The notes below the pieces were generated by a model. It saw only the letters and a list, made by a program, of their open reading frames with translations. It was not told where the DNA came from and ran no database searches. From Prorocentrum cordatum (Eukaryota; Sar; Dinophyceae; Prorocentrales; Prorocentraceae), in the NCBI GenBank assembly GCA_963575745.1, contig CAUYUJ010018549.1, positions 535,477 to 599,476 of the forward strand: a stretch of DNA of 64,000 nucleotides. Reading direction: 5' to 3'. Shown one piece after another: positions 43,660 to 54,401 of the stretch. Each line of letters begins with the position of its first letter. Position 1 is the stretch's first letter. The position numbers and the translations under genes are program-made.

Positions 43660-44350
43660 GCCCCGCCCCTCCTCCTTCTCCTCCTCCTCCTCCTCCTTTT
43701 ACTCCTCCTCCTCCTCTTCCTCCTCCTGGATCCTTCCTTCCTCCTCCTCCTCCTACTCTTTCCTCCTCCTCCTCCTTCTCCTCCTCCTCCTCCTTCTCCT
43801 CCTCCTACTACTCCTCCTGCTACTCTAACTCCTTCTCCTCCTGCTGCTCTTCCTCATGCTCCCCCTCCTCCTCCTCCGCCTCCTCCTCCCCCTACTCCTA
43901 CTCCTCCTCCCTGCTCCCTTCTCTCCCCCCTCCTGCCTCGACGACCGGCCCTCCTCTTTGCGGACGGAGCACCGACGAGGCCCGAGCAGCCACTACAGCG
44001 GCCGGAGGAGCGGCTCGCTCAGCGGGCCGAGCCGCGGCTCGCCGCGGCCGGGCGGCGGCGCGGCAGGGAGCTCGGCGCCCGTCGGCGGCTGGGCCCACGT
44101 CCTCGCACGGTGAGCCGAAGAGGGCCTTTTGGAGCTTCCCTCCTCCTCCTCCTCCTCCTCCTCCCTCCTCCTCCTACTCCTCCTTCACCTCCTCCCCCTC
44201 CTCCTCCTCACCCCATCGAGACATCCTTCTCCTCCTCTCTCCTCCTCCTCCTCCTCCTCCTCCTCCTCCTCCTCTCCTCCTCCTCCTCCTCTCCTCCTCC
44301 TCCTCCTCCTCCTCCTCCTCCTCCTCCTCCTCCTCCTCCTCCCCCTGCTC
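43660..44350. repeat. TCC-rich tract broken by ~200 bp of GC-rich DNA
   Basis: TCC triplets at 43670-43920 and 44140-44350. The insert 43925-44130 is GC-rich (GCGGCCGG, CCGAGCCGCGGC) with no recognised gene. Confidence 0.9.
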
Positions 44351-44384
44351 CGACTTCTCCTCCCCTTCCTCATCATCTTCTTCA

Positions 44385-44463
44385 CAACCATCATCATTAT
44401 CACCATTATCATCATTAGCATCACCACCACCACCATCATCGTCATCATCAGCAGCATCATCAG

Positions 44464-44506
<43 letters not shown>

Positions 44507-44528
44507 GTCATCGTCATCACCATCATCG

Positions 44529-44564
<36 letters not shown>

Positions 44565-45031
44565 GCATCAACATCATCATCAGCATCGTCATCGTCATCG
44601 TCAGCATCATCATCAGCATCAGCATCAGCATCATCATCAGCATCAGCATCATCATCATCGTCGTCGTCGTCATCACCATCCCCATCATCATTCATCATCA
44701 ACACTCATCGTCATCATCATCATCACCACCATCATTACCATCATCATCATCATCAACATCGACATCATTGAAAACATCATGAGCATCACCACCAACATCA
44801 TCAGCATCATCATACACAGCAGCATACTCATCAACAGTATAAACATCGGCATCAGCATCATCATCATCATCACCATCGTCATCATTCATCATCGCCATCA
44901 TCATCACCACAATCATCACCACCATCACCATCATCATTACCATCATCATCATCAGCATCATCATCATCATCATCATCACCATCATCATCATCACCATCAT
45001 CATTATCATCATCATCCTCCTCATCATCATC

Positions 45032-45062
<31 letters not shown>

Positions 45063-45090
45063 CCATCATCGTCAACGACAACAACATCAT
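44385..45090. repeat. (ATC)n microsatellite, ~0.7 kb
   Basis: ATC/CATC triplets with AGC, GTC and ACC substitutions through about 700 bp. Reads as poly-Asp or poly-Met on the minus strand and as Ile/Ser/His on the plus. Confidence 0.95.
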
Positions 45091-45960
45091 CATCTGCATC
45101 CCCGACCTTCTCTTCGTCCTCTTCCTCCCTCTCTTCCTCCTCCTTCTCCTACTCCTCCTCCTTCCCTCACCTGCCTCCTCCTGGTCCTCCTCCTCCTCCT
45201 CCTCCTCCTCCTCCCTTCCGTTCGTCCCTCCCTCCCGACCCACCGCTTACCCGCAACACCTGCCTGACTGTACTTCGCGCTGCCCGCTGCCACGCCGCTT
45301 CAACTGTGCATGGGGGAAGTCACATTGGTGGTGAGGGGAGCTGCTGGGGCCACCACGGCGCAGGCTGCTCCTGGCGTTGACCAGGGGCGGCCGCGGATCA
45401 AGCGTGGCCCACGCAGGGCCCATAGCCTCATGCCCCACGCCACTCCTCTGCTTGAGTCAAGGCCCTCTCTCCCGTCATCCCTCGACTCGGCCCTTGGTGG
45501 CGATCAATCGTTTGCTGCGTTCAAGCCGCCCCGCCCAGCGGCGAGGGCCGCTGGCTTGGGGGGGTGGGGTGGTAGGGCTGCGTCTGGATCGGAGACCATC
45601 GCCAAGGAGGAGGAGGAGGAGGAGGAGGAGGAGGAGGAGAACACAAGGCGAGACGGACAGTCCAGAGCGGGGACATATTTCCATCTGGCGCCAGACCACA
45701 GGCACATATGGCCGAGCTGAGGCCAGGTCTGACGATGAACTTGCCAATCGTTCTCGCCCCTCCCGACGTGCACGACCAATCGGGAAATAATGAAGCCCAA
45801 TTGTCAAAATGATTGTCTGCCCAATCTCCATAACAATGATGCGGGGGGTGGGCACTGGAACCGGGAGGGCCACGATGTCAACCCGAATCACGGCGGTGGC
45901 CAGACTGCAACTTGCCACTGTAGACGGGCGAACTTTGGCGGGGCGTCGGCTGCCATCTTG
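45091..45960. other. No gene; TCC at 45100-45225 and GGA at 45607-45642
   Basis: Apart from the two short triplet tracts I see no feature. Confidence 0.4.
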
Positions 45961-46443
45961 CGGTTGGGGATGTGCTAGCACTGCGTGCCCTGCGCCATAT
46001 CACCCATCTTCCGCAGGAGGTCGACTGTCTGGGCGAGCTCCCCGAGGGAAGCGACGGTTGGGAGACATGTGGGCCCAGCTGCTTGAAGACCAGGCCCCTG
46101 AAACTGAGGACCGACACGAGCAGGAGGAACATGAGCATAGCGTCTGCCAGGAGACTCCTCTTGAGACGACCCCCTGTGATGACCCGTCGCTCCAATGCTG
46201 GAAACTGCCTCGCCTGCCGCCAGGAGGAGAGGACGGCGGGCTCCCGGCCCCCGACGCTACTCTCGCCGACGACTCGGCACCCGGACCCGATGCGACCTCC
46301 GCTCTCGCTGTGCGGCAATGTTCGCACCTCCGCCACTGCGCAGTGTTCCCCTTGCAGCCGCGGCCGGTGCACGTCCAGCGGGCGCCCTCCGGGTTCCATG
46401 GGCCGCAGACTGGCGGCGGGCGCAGAACGGAGAGCGGTGGCAT
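45961..46443 (-). pseudogene. Coding remnant with a RanBP2-like zinc finger
   Basis: One minus frame near 46380-46300 reads RWTCTGRGCKGN followed by TAQWRRCEHCRTAR, with the W-x-C-x4-C and C-x2-C pattern of a RanBP2-type zinc finger, though one residue short between the cysteine pairs. Farther downstream, in another minus frame, a protein-like stretch (SLGELAQTVDLLRKMGDM) ends at a stop near 45975. The frames do not connect without shifts. Such fingers occur in first ORFs of some dinoflagellate retroelements and in RNA-binding proteins, so a retroelement ORF1 remnant is possible. I treat it as degenerate. Confidence 0.33.
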
Positions 46444-46444
46444 C

Positions 46445-47058
46445 CCTGCGCGGACCCCTGGGAGAAGCTCTCAGGGGAGCGCGAAGAAGGTGCGCCTAGC
46501 AACATTGGGTTCGGGAAACCTTGACCAGATCGCTTGAGGGGAGAGGGGGAGGAGAGGATACAGTGGGTGCCAGTGCACAAGAAGCCTTCCACAGGAAACC
46601 CAACCCTGAGACCCAAGAACGTCCATGGATTTTTGGTATGGGAATGTCGCGCTTTCCACAGCAAAACCATCGAAATCGAAGAAACCCAGGGCACCCTGGA
46701 GGCAAGCAGGGTGTTTCTTGGCATGGGTCTCCACTGTATGAGGGGGAAAGAGGGAGGACAACAGGTAGAGGGAGGAAGGAGAGGAAGGAGGATGAGAGTG
46801 AGCGACAGAGAGGAGGATCAACTCGAAGAAAAGGGTGATGACGAGGAATTGACGAAGAACAGCAAGAGGAGAGGAGGGGAGGGCAGAGGAGGAGAAGCAT
46901 ACGGATGCTCTGGGAGGAGGGGGAGGAGAGGAGGGCGGAGGAGAAGAGTGCATAGTGGGCCCAAGCAAAACAATCTGGACAATTACCCTCTCCCCGCCCA
47001 CCCCACCGGGCAGTCTTGGCACCGCCAGCCGGCCTGCCCCTCCTTAGGTGGCGACGGA
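46445..47058. other. No gene recognised
   Basis: Purine-rich around 46740-46950 (GGAGGA and GAGAGG words). No coding evidence beyond chance frames. Confidence 0.4.
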
Positions 47059-47068
47059 TGCCGCCTGC

Positions 47069-47212
47069 CAGGGCTGAACCTAAACGGTGTGTTTCGTTTT
47101 CGTTTTGTTTTCGTTGTCCCTCGTTTTGTCCTCCATCCACCTCTACCGCAAAACGAAATCGAAACGAACACGGCCCACGAAATCGCCAGAACACCGTTTA
47201 GGTCCAGCCCTG
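47069..47212. mobile_element. hAT-like MITE, 144 bp, with 8-bp target duplication
   Basis: Terminal inverted repeats of 22 bp begin CAGGGCTG and continue (A/G)ACCTAAACGG, with one mismatch between the ends (47069-47090 and 47191-47212). The element is bounded by an exact 8-bp direct repeat CCGCCTGC (47061-47068 and 47213-47220). An 8-bp duplication and CAGGG termini are typical of hAT transposons. The interior has TTTCGTTTTCGTTTTG and its partial complement, so the inverted ends extend imperfectly inward. It has no coding capacity. Confidence 0.9.
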
Positions 47213-47487
47213 CCGCCTGCTCCAGGAGCTTCCGCGGCACCTATCCCCACCCAGGGGGGGCACGCTGGGAGATTTAGCCGACCATGTTGCAGTACTGCTG
47301 GGTCCAGGCTGGGTTGGGGCCTCCAGTGCCTAAACTTCCTGAGTGGAACAGTCCCAAAAATCCGCGCAGCTCTCCTTTTTGGCGGGGGTCCCCGCAGCGA
47401 TCGGCGGCACGATTTTCAGAAACGCAGCGGCTAGTGGTGGAGATGGGAGCTGCGACAATAAAACGCACCCTCGCGCTTGCATGTCAG

Positions 47488-47632
47488 ACGGAGGAGGAGG
47501 AGGAGGAGGAGGAGGAGGAGGAGGAGGAGGAGGAGGAGGAGGAGGAGGAGGAGGAGGAGGAGGAGGAGGAGGAGGAGGAGGAGGAGGGGGAGGAGGAGGA
47601 GGAGGAGGAGGAGGAGGAGGAGGAGGAGGAGG
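47488..47632. repeat. (GGA)n tract
   Basis: Pure GGA with two GGG interruptions. Fuses on the minus strand to the coding remnant next to it as poly-Leu, poly-Pro or poly-Ser. Confidence 0.94.
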
Positions 47633-47820
47633 GTCCACACCGTGCCGTCGCTCCACTGGATCGTCGGGGCGTGGGAGCCCTCGGGCCCCAGGGAGCCGGA
47701 GAGCCGGCGGCCGTTCGCGAACTCGACGCGGACGGTGCCCTCGTCGTAACTGCCGACGCCGTTCCACTCCGCGCTCACGGAACTCGCGTGCGTCAGCCTC
47801 GGGAGACGGAGGAGAAGCAT
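47631..47820 (-). pseudogene. Fragment with a WSDGTVW module
   Basis: The minus frame from the ATG at 47818-47820 reads a ~60-residue globular-looking segment containing EWNGVGSYDEG, TVRVEFANGRRLSGSL and PTIQWSDGTVWT, then runs into poly-Leu from the GGA tract. WSDG-VW endings of short beta-rich repeats are, to my recollection, frequent in dinoflagellate predicted proteins; I cannot name the family. The upstream CTTCTCCTCCGTCTCCCGAG could be a 3' splice site, so this may be one exon of a lost gene. Confidence 0.4.
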
Positions 47821-47904
47821 CTGTACGTACGAGAGCAGAAACTCTGCAAAGGCCTGGTCGGACTGCTCGTGTCAGAGATGGGCCCCCGTCCCACACCATT
47901 TCCC

Positions 47905-47995
47905 CGGCGCGCGCCGGGGGCGGCGCTGGAGGCGCCGCTTGGGGTGGCGGGGAGGGGTCCAGCGCGGACCCAAGAAACCGGCGCAGACCTCTGCA
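47905..47995. repeat. Partial copy of the CCGCGCGGAC foldback family
   Basis: GGCGGCGCTGGAGGCGCCGC and GGGTCCAGCGCGGACCCAAG, then AAACCGGCGCAGACCTC, match the centre and right arm of 62777-62969. Confidence 0.55.
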
Positions 47996-48214
47996 GAGTC
48001 GCGGTCTGGAGCCGGCGTGTCGCGGCGGCGGCCCCTGCGACGCGCTGTGCCCTGCGAGCGGATGTAGCGTGTCGCCCCGCTTCGCGGGATGGGAGGCTGG
48101 AAAACGCTCGGGACGTTGACGCTTGGAGACCGGGGCGTGGTTAGCGTGTCGCGCCGAAACGTGCTGGGCCAGAACTGGCTACGTGACCCGCTCAGGAGTA
48201 GGCTCCTACTCCAG

Positions 48215-48337
48215 GGAGGAGGAGGAGGCAGAGGAGAAGGAGGAGGAGGAGGAGGAGGAGGAGGCGGAGGAGGCAGAGGAGGAGGATGAGGAGGAGGAGG
48301 AGGAGGAGGAGGAGGAGGAGGAGGAGGAGGAAGACAC
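48215..48337. repeat. (GGA)n tract
   Basis: GGA with GGCAGA interruptions. Confidence 0.92.
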
Positions 48338-48546
48338 TCAGCAAGAACGTCCCTGACTGTAAGTGTGCGCGTTTCCTTGCCTCCCGAGGCCTGACGGAGC
48401 CGCTCGCGGGGCCGCCGGAGGCCGTGCAGTTCACGAGGCGCTCCCCCGGGAGCCTGCTCGGCGGGGCGTCTTTGAAGGGCTGCCTACGGGCAGTCCACGC
48501 GGGGGCCCGCGAGCGACGACCGGAAACGGGTCTTGCGCGAGATGGC
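48338..48546. other. No gene recognised
   Basis: GC-rich spacer without recognised structure. Confidence 0.35.
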
Positions 48547-48551
48547 ATAAG

Positions 48552-48714
48552 TCAGGAGGAGAAAAAACACACAGACACAATTAATCGTCCACTCCCAAGA
48601 AAATATGGGAAAGTATGGGAAGTGGGGGGGAAGACAAACACCCAGAAAACATGGGCAAATATGGGGGATATGTTTATTTGTGTGTATTTATTTGTGTGTC
48701 CCAGGGCCCCTTTA
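48552..48714 (-). mobile_element. 163-bp-family element, copy 3
   Basis: Reverse orientation, exactly 163 bp, flanked by ATAAG on both sides (48547-48551 and 48715-48719). Internal CCCATATTTT blocks and the ACACACAAATAAATA segment are conserved. Confidence 0.92.
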
Positions 48715-48727
48715 ATAAGGACATGCA

Positions 48728-48855
48728 GCGGTGACCTTCGCGGGCCGCTGGCGAGGGGAGCCACAATGGAGACGAGGGCGCTTGCGCGCGGCCTTGCGCG
48801 GGCAGCTGAAGCGCCACTGTCGGCGCAGACGACACCGTTGCTTTACGTCGTCCGT
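48728..48855 (+). repeat. Dispersed repeat R3, copy 2
   Basis: Homologous to 23020-23160. It begins 9 bp after the target duplication of the neighbouring mobile element. Confidence 0.6.
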
Positions 48856-49435
48856 GTGAGGACAGAGGGAGGCCCCCAGACCACCCGCGATCGCGGCAGC
48901 TGGATGCGTGGTCAGACCCGCTGCCGCGGTCGGGGGGGTGAGGGGCAACGGTTGGGGGGGGGACCAGCTCAGGGAAGGAACATCGAGCTCGAATCGGCGA
49001 TAGGGCCATCGTGCTAGCAGAAGGAACGCCAAATCATGAACGCATGAAGAACGATCTGACGAGTAGAGCCCCTCCCGAACCTACCTCGGCCCATATTCCA
49101 GCGTCTTGACTGCACACCGCCGACGGATCGGGGACTTGGCGGGGTGGGCGCTCAGGCCCCTGTCAGCGAGGAACGGGCGAAGGGGGTCGAGGCGCTCCCC
49201 GTGAGCCCGCGTGTCCCCTCCCTGGGTTGCCCCTGACATCGGGGGTGCCGAGGTGGTCGTTCGCTTTCCTGAGGGTGGTCCCCGCCAGCCTGCAGGCCCA
49301 GCTCCTCCCCCGCCTCGCTCCCCCCCTCCTCCTCCTCATCCTTCTCCTCCTGCGCATTCCCCGCCCCCGTCCATCCTCCTCTCCTCCTCGTCCTCCTCCT
49401 CCTCCTTTCATTTGTTTTCCTCCTTCGGGCCATCG
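48856..49435. other. No gene; short TCC run at 49320-49410
   Basis: No coding or RNA evidence. Confidence 0.4.
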
Positions 49436-49439
49436 GATT

Positions 49440-49740
49440 CGAACAAGTCTCAAGCGAGAACCGCATTTTGAAACCGAGCTATCAATGTAACTGTTGGACT
49501 TTTCTTAAACGAATGTGCGTGGCGCTCCAAAGAATGCCGCATTTTGCACCCCCCTCCCCCAGCCTGCATCCGTGTGGCTGTTTGATTTCCACAAGACGAG
49601 TGTGCCGGCACTGGGGCGAACACTTCATTCTAAAACGCACATCGGCCTCTACTCTTGTGCCTGTTGGGATCTTGTACATCGAATGCGCGTGGCGCTAAGG
49701 CGAACGCCGCATGTGAAAACGAACTGGCCTCCATCCCTCT
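49440..49740 (+). repeat. Tandem array of ~83-bp units, locus 2
   Basis: Three to four diverged units with AACGAATGTGCGTGGCGCT, then GCGAACGCCGCAT and TTTTGAAA or GTGAAAACG words, related to the array at 41640-42140. Confidence 0.65.
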
Positions 49741-49899
49741 AGCTGCGGGAAGCTTGTAACACCAATGTCGGCGCTACGTGGGCGGCTCTCTCTCTCTCTC
49801 TCGCGCTCCCCTCAAGCTTCTTGGGGTCAAGCTTGGGGTCGGCCTCAGGTGGCCCAGGGCCGGTCCCTCCGGAGCCCCATTCCATGTTTTTCTTCGAGC

Positions 49900-50310
49900 C
49901 TAGACAGGGCCGTCGCGGGGACGGCCCTGCAGGTGGCTCCCACAACCAGAGGTGGCGGCAGAGCCCGCTGACGCGTGGCGTAAGATGGTGGAGCTGGTGC
50001 GCACACGCAGCGCCATGACATCGACATCTTCATCATCTGAGTCTGCCTGCTGCTGCCTCCTCACCTTGAGCCTCACACCACGGTTAGGCTCAAGTTTCGG
50101 TAGTGCGCACTGCTGACCCAAACAGCCGGGGGGGGGGGTCTTCTGGCGAGGGAGGGCCACCCCCTCCTTGGCGAGCCTGTTCCACGCCTGGCGGCTCCAG
50201 GCGGCCCTCCAGTCCACCACCACCCTTGCCGCGCCCGCGGGGCCCTCGGCGGCGGCTGGTGGTGCCGAGGCTGGCTGTGGCCTGCCATGGGAGGAGGGGG
50301 GGGGGGGCGG
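49900..50310 (-). pseudogene. Possible coding remnant, unrecognised
   Basis: One minus frame reads without a stop for about 130 codons with protein-like composition, including VVVDWRAAWSRQAWNRLAKE and QADSDDEDVDVMALRVRT, and ends at 49900. It has no start codon and abuts a GGA tract on its 5' side. It may be an exon or decayed gene. Confidence 0.3.
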
Positions 50311-50351
50311 GCTCTTGCTCCAGCTCAGTCGGGCGGCCTCTCAAACCCCAG

Positions 50352-50560
50352 GGGGGGAGGAGGAGGAGGAGGAGGAGGAGGAGGAGGAGGAGGAGGAGGA
50401 GGAGGAGGAGGAGGAGGAGGAAGAGGAGGATGAGGAGCAGGACGAGGAGGAGGAGGAGGACGACCATGATGATGATGCTGATGATGAGGAGTAAGAGGAG
50501 GAGGAAGATGAAAAGGAGGACGAGGAGGAAAAGGAGGAAGAGGAAGATGAGGAGGTGCAC
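50352..50560. repeat. GGA/GAC/GAT tract
   Basis: Pure GGA to about 50420, then mixed GAGGAC, GATGAT and GAAGAG triplets. Confidence 0.92.
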
Positions 50561-51547
50561 GCCCGAAGTGGGGTCCGCGGCCGGCGGAGGCCTGCTAGGG
50601 GGGGGGGACTCTTGCCGAGGAAGGGGGTTCGCCTTCTCGGGCAAAATAGCGCAAGACAGACCAGACCGAGGGGGAGAGAGGAGGATCGAACATCGCCAGA
50701 CCTATCCCCATCCCCACTGATGGAGGAGCGGGCCCGGACGCCTGGCCTGCAACAGCGCGACGCCCTCCTGTGGGCGTCAGCGTACCCAACGAAATGTACG
50801 CGATCCCAGGTCGAGGCCATCGCACTTCGGAGATGACTGCTGTTGCTTCTTCTCATTGTTACAGTACTCTTGTTGACCCATCTCACGCTAACGCTCCCAA
50901 TCCATCCCATCAGTCGCCGGCTGCGAGCTCACAGGGAAGCGCTCAGAAGGTAGGTTGCGCGGCAAGAACCCAGAACAATACAGTTTCATGTGCTGACGTC
51001 AAGCTTGTATTACGAAGTTTCCCGCTGCACCTTCTCAAAGAAAACGCGCCTTCATCAAACAGCCAGTCTACGTGGCAATGGACAAAAACCGACATGTAGC
51101 CCTCAGGTTGCAATGAGCACGCGGTGAAATTCTTTCCTGCCCGCCAATCATCAGCCAACCTCTTTTTTCCGAAGTCCCGAACCACCTGCTTCGCCGGCCG
51201 TGCCCACAGATACACAGCAGCACGCAGCAGATTTGAAGCACGGTTAACATGGTGTTCAAGCTGATAACGTCGACGCAATCATCGCTTCGAGCAGTTGCGG
51301 CGCAGACGCGCGTCAGCGATTCGCGGACGGAGGACAGAGGCAGTCGCAAACAATTTCGGAAATCCTGAACCCCAAAACCATTTCATCTCTTGGGGGCGCA
51401 CTTTTCATTTTCGCCACCTTCCGCCGCCCTTCCGCCGAGGCGACGCGCCGATCCGCCTCCCCCGCGCGTTCGAGCGCTGCCCCGTCGTGCGAAGGGACTG
51501 CCTGGCGCCGCGCGCCGATCCTCGCGCGAGAAACTGCGTTCCGACAC
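50561..51547. other. No gene recognised
   Basis: Moderate-GC sequence without recognised features. Confidence 0.4.
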
Positions 51548-51549
51548 TA

Positions 51550-51714
51550 CACCCTGCGAGATGCTTAAGAAATCATGGGTTAAGAAATTCATAGTCTCAG
51601 AACTTTAGTAAAAACCCAAACTTTCCACTCAAATCTTAGGATTTACATTGAAACTTTAAGAATAATCAAGACTCTGGCCAAAAAAATAGGTTTTCTTAAG
51701 CATCGCCTAAGGTG
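51550..51714. mobile_element. TA-flanked MITE, copy 2 (Tc1/mariner-like)
   Basis: 165 bp, the same length as 19375-19539, flanked by TA (51548-51549 and 51715-51716). The two copies share ATGCTTAAGAAATCATGGGT, then TAAGAAATTCATAGTCTCAG, and the TTTTCTTAAGCATCGCCTAA end; only substitutions separate them in most of the body. Confidence 0.85.
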
Positions 51715-51716
51715 TA

Positions 51717-53105
51717 CCACCGATTGTCCACCTGTCCACCACCTGTCCGGCCCCGCCGCCCCGGCCAAATGCCAGAGGGAAGGGGGGGGTGAAAGACCGA
51801 GCGCGGGCAAGGACGCCCAGCGACTGGGGGGGATACCCCGGAGGGGGGAAAAAAAGGGGGAGGAGGAGGGGAGAGGAACCGAAGGCGGAGGAAGCGGGCG
51901 CGCGGCCGTGGGACCTGAGCCACCGACCCCCGCCGTTAGGCGCGCGCGCGCCCGCCTGGGGAGGCCAGGGGCGGGAAAAGGGGGGGGGAAGGGAGGCCTA
52001 CGCAGCACAGCCCGCGCCGTGGCCCTGCGAATGGCCACAGAGAGCTGCTGGAAGAGGCGAACTGCCCCGGCGCCCGCCTCTTCTCGGAGGCGCCCGCCGC
52101 CGGACCGAGCCAGGCGGCGGAGGGTGTCCGCGCCCGAGGGGCCCCATCCGCCTGACGGTTCCGCCACCAGGGGGACGAACATTATCCCCTGCCGCCTGCA
52201 CTGGACCTCGGTGTCCAAGTGCTCACGCTTGGTCGCCTCGTACGCTTGAACCTCCGCTGGTCTCCGCCGGGGGAGGCCGCCTCGTTTTACTTCCGCCGGG
52301 CTTCCGCCGCCTTCCGCGCCGGAAGAGATGACAACTCCTTCGATCCTCGAAGGCAAGGCCATGTTTGGAACGCCCCACATGAAAAACTAGGTTGGAGACA
52401 CACCGCATGACTTGTTCTCCACAGGCGTTGTCCCAATACGGTCGCGAGCCGGCCTAGTTTTCGAGCGCCCCGTCGCCGCCCCACCGCCGCGTTACCAAGG
52501 TGTCATCAGACGGTGGCTAAGCCGACCAACGGCACGAACCACGTCTTCAGAATTCGTTTTCTTTTCAAGGGGGGAGGCGTTCAACTTCTCGTCGGTCTCC
52601 CTGGCAAGTCCAGCGATACTCTAAAACGTGAAGGGTACGAAACTAAGTTGTTCAATGCAAGCTACTGGCCACCAGGGGAGTGGGCCACGACCCAGGCATC
52701 CTACACGAAACACTCAGGACGCAAGCGGTCCAGAAGAACAAATGGCATGGCCTCGCTCTTGTACCACACGTTTTTTACCACCCCCTCCCCTTTATCCAAC
52801 AGCGTGCACTTGCCGCTTGCACTCTGATGGGCGGAGGGGGGTTGTAATGCGGGCGGGAAGGAGTTTGGGACTTGGGGTGGAAGAAGGCATGTTCTGCATG
52901 ATCGCTGGCCGTGAGCGGGTGGCATCTCTCGCCTGCTCGAGGGCGCTCGAATTTTCACGCGCTGGGGGTCAGGGCGGAGCAGGTGGGGGTGGAGAGGTGC
53001 TATCTACCTGGAAGGGCTGCATTTTCCACAGCCCGTGATGCTCCGGTTTTTGCGCTGCGGGAATAAATCAGAACCAAATGCAACGCTTGAGCAAGCGGAA
53101 AAGGA
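51717..53105. other. No gene recognised
   Basis: GC-rich to about 52350, then moderate GC. A block near 52990-53040 (CTGGAAGGGCTGCATTTTCC then ACAGCCCGT) is a further partial copy of repeat R5. Confidence 0.4.
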
Positions 53106-53109
53106 TCTT

Positions 53110-53400
53110 GACACAACGCATGGTGGGGGTGGAAGTGGAGGATGATGCTATAAACCCAGCGGGCCACATGTTTCACAGCCCGTACTGCTCATCGTTACAC
53201 GCTGCGGCCATAAGCCATCAAGCAGAATAGTGACGTTAGGATTGACCGTGCAATTGTCTCGGCGATGGCCTTATGATGGAGTTCAGCCCGCTATTACAGC
53301 ATCAGGAGCGCGGTGTACCAGCCCCGCGTCGTGTTTGCAGACGCTGGCTGCGCATGCCCTCGGTGAGGGCTGAGGGTGGAGGAGGGGGGCCTCACTTTCA
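53110..53400 (+). repeat. Dispersed repeat R5, copy 1
   Basis: Shares ordered segments with 57280-57560: CCAGCGGGCC.CAT, TTTCACAGCCCGTA, GTGACGTTAGGATTGAC, GCATCA.G..CGC and CCCTCGG.GAGGGCTG. Confidence 0.75.
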
Positions 53401-54400
53401 GTGAAATATTGTTGCGAATGGTATTTGAACGGCACTTGTGTCTCTGAGACTCCCGTAGCCAAAAACAATAGCTTTTCGATGCTCGTTCCGTCGGGCTCGG
53501 CCCTCGTCTAGACGAGCGCGCTCCACTACTCGCAAAGCAACTACTCGCAAATGGCCTGGATCCGCCGCGGGGGCTCCACGGCAAGTCCCACCGACGCATA
53601 CATCTGCTTGCTTCGGACGTTTGCGAGCTGGCATCTTGCGAGAGGTGGAACGCGCTCGGTGAGACTCGTCGCGAACGCGTCGCCGGCCCTGGGTCCCCCG
53701 CGCCCGCGCGGCCCCGACCGCCGCGCCGAACGGGCGGCGGGCGCGGCGCGCGGGCCCTGCGCCGGCGCTCCGCGACTGTACTCCGCACTGCGGAGCACGG
53801 CTCCGTGCGGCTGCAGCGCAGCCTGCTGGCTGCAAGGTCGCTGCAATAGTGAGGGGCGGTGGGGGCGAGGAGGAGGAGGAGGAGGAGGAGGAGGAGGAGG
53901 AGGAGGAGGAGGAGGAGATGGAAGGGAGAAGAGGAGGAGGAGGAGGAGGAGGAGGAGGAGGAGGAGGAGGAGGAGGAGGCTTGGGTACTTGGAGACTACC
54001 TCGAGCGTCATGGGACGCTCGCTCGGCTCAGCGGCCGCGGCACCGCCGCCAACGGAAGAGACAACCAACCCCCCCAAAGGCCACAGGCGGCAGGCCCAGA
54101 AAGGCCCAGGCCAGGCGCAAGGCCCGACCCGAGGAGCCCAAAGGCCCCCGCAACGAGAGCGACGAGCCCCGAGGGCACGCCCCCCCAAGCGCGAGACCAG
54201 CCATTCACTCCCCAGAGACGGGAGAGAAGGGCCGCATCCGCCAAAGAGCCACCAGGGCCCCCCCGATGCGCCAGTGGCCTAAAGGGGGAAGGGTGGCCCC
54301 TCCTCGCGGCTCAGATCGACGAGGCGAGAGTTACGACGGCGACGCGCCAATCGACCTGCATCAAACCTGTCCCCAGGATTCGGCCTGAGGTCCATCCACC
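53401..54400. other. No gene recognised; GGA tract at 53865-53985
   Basis: GC-rich. The only distinct component is the GGA tract in two blocks separated by GATGGAAGGGAGAAG. Confidence 0.45.
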
Positions 54401-54401
54401 A

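Noticed and set aside
43281-44782. Long open frames of poly-Ser, poly-Leu, poly-Pro, poly-Ile or poly-Asp across TCC, GGA, ATC and CAA tracts (here and at 8360-9850, 13101-14378, 47284-48144, 63332-63921)
   Set aside because: They exist in several frames on both strands because pure triplet repeats contain no stop codons. No domain or unique sequence supports them.
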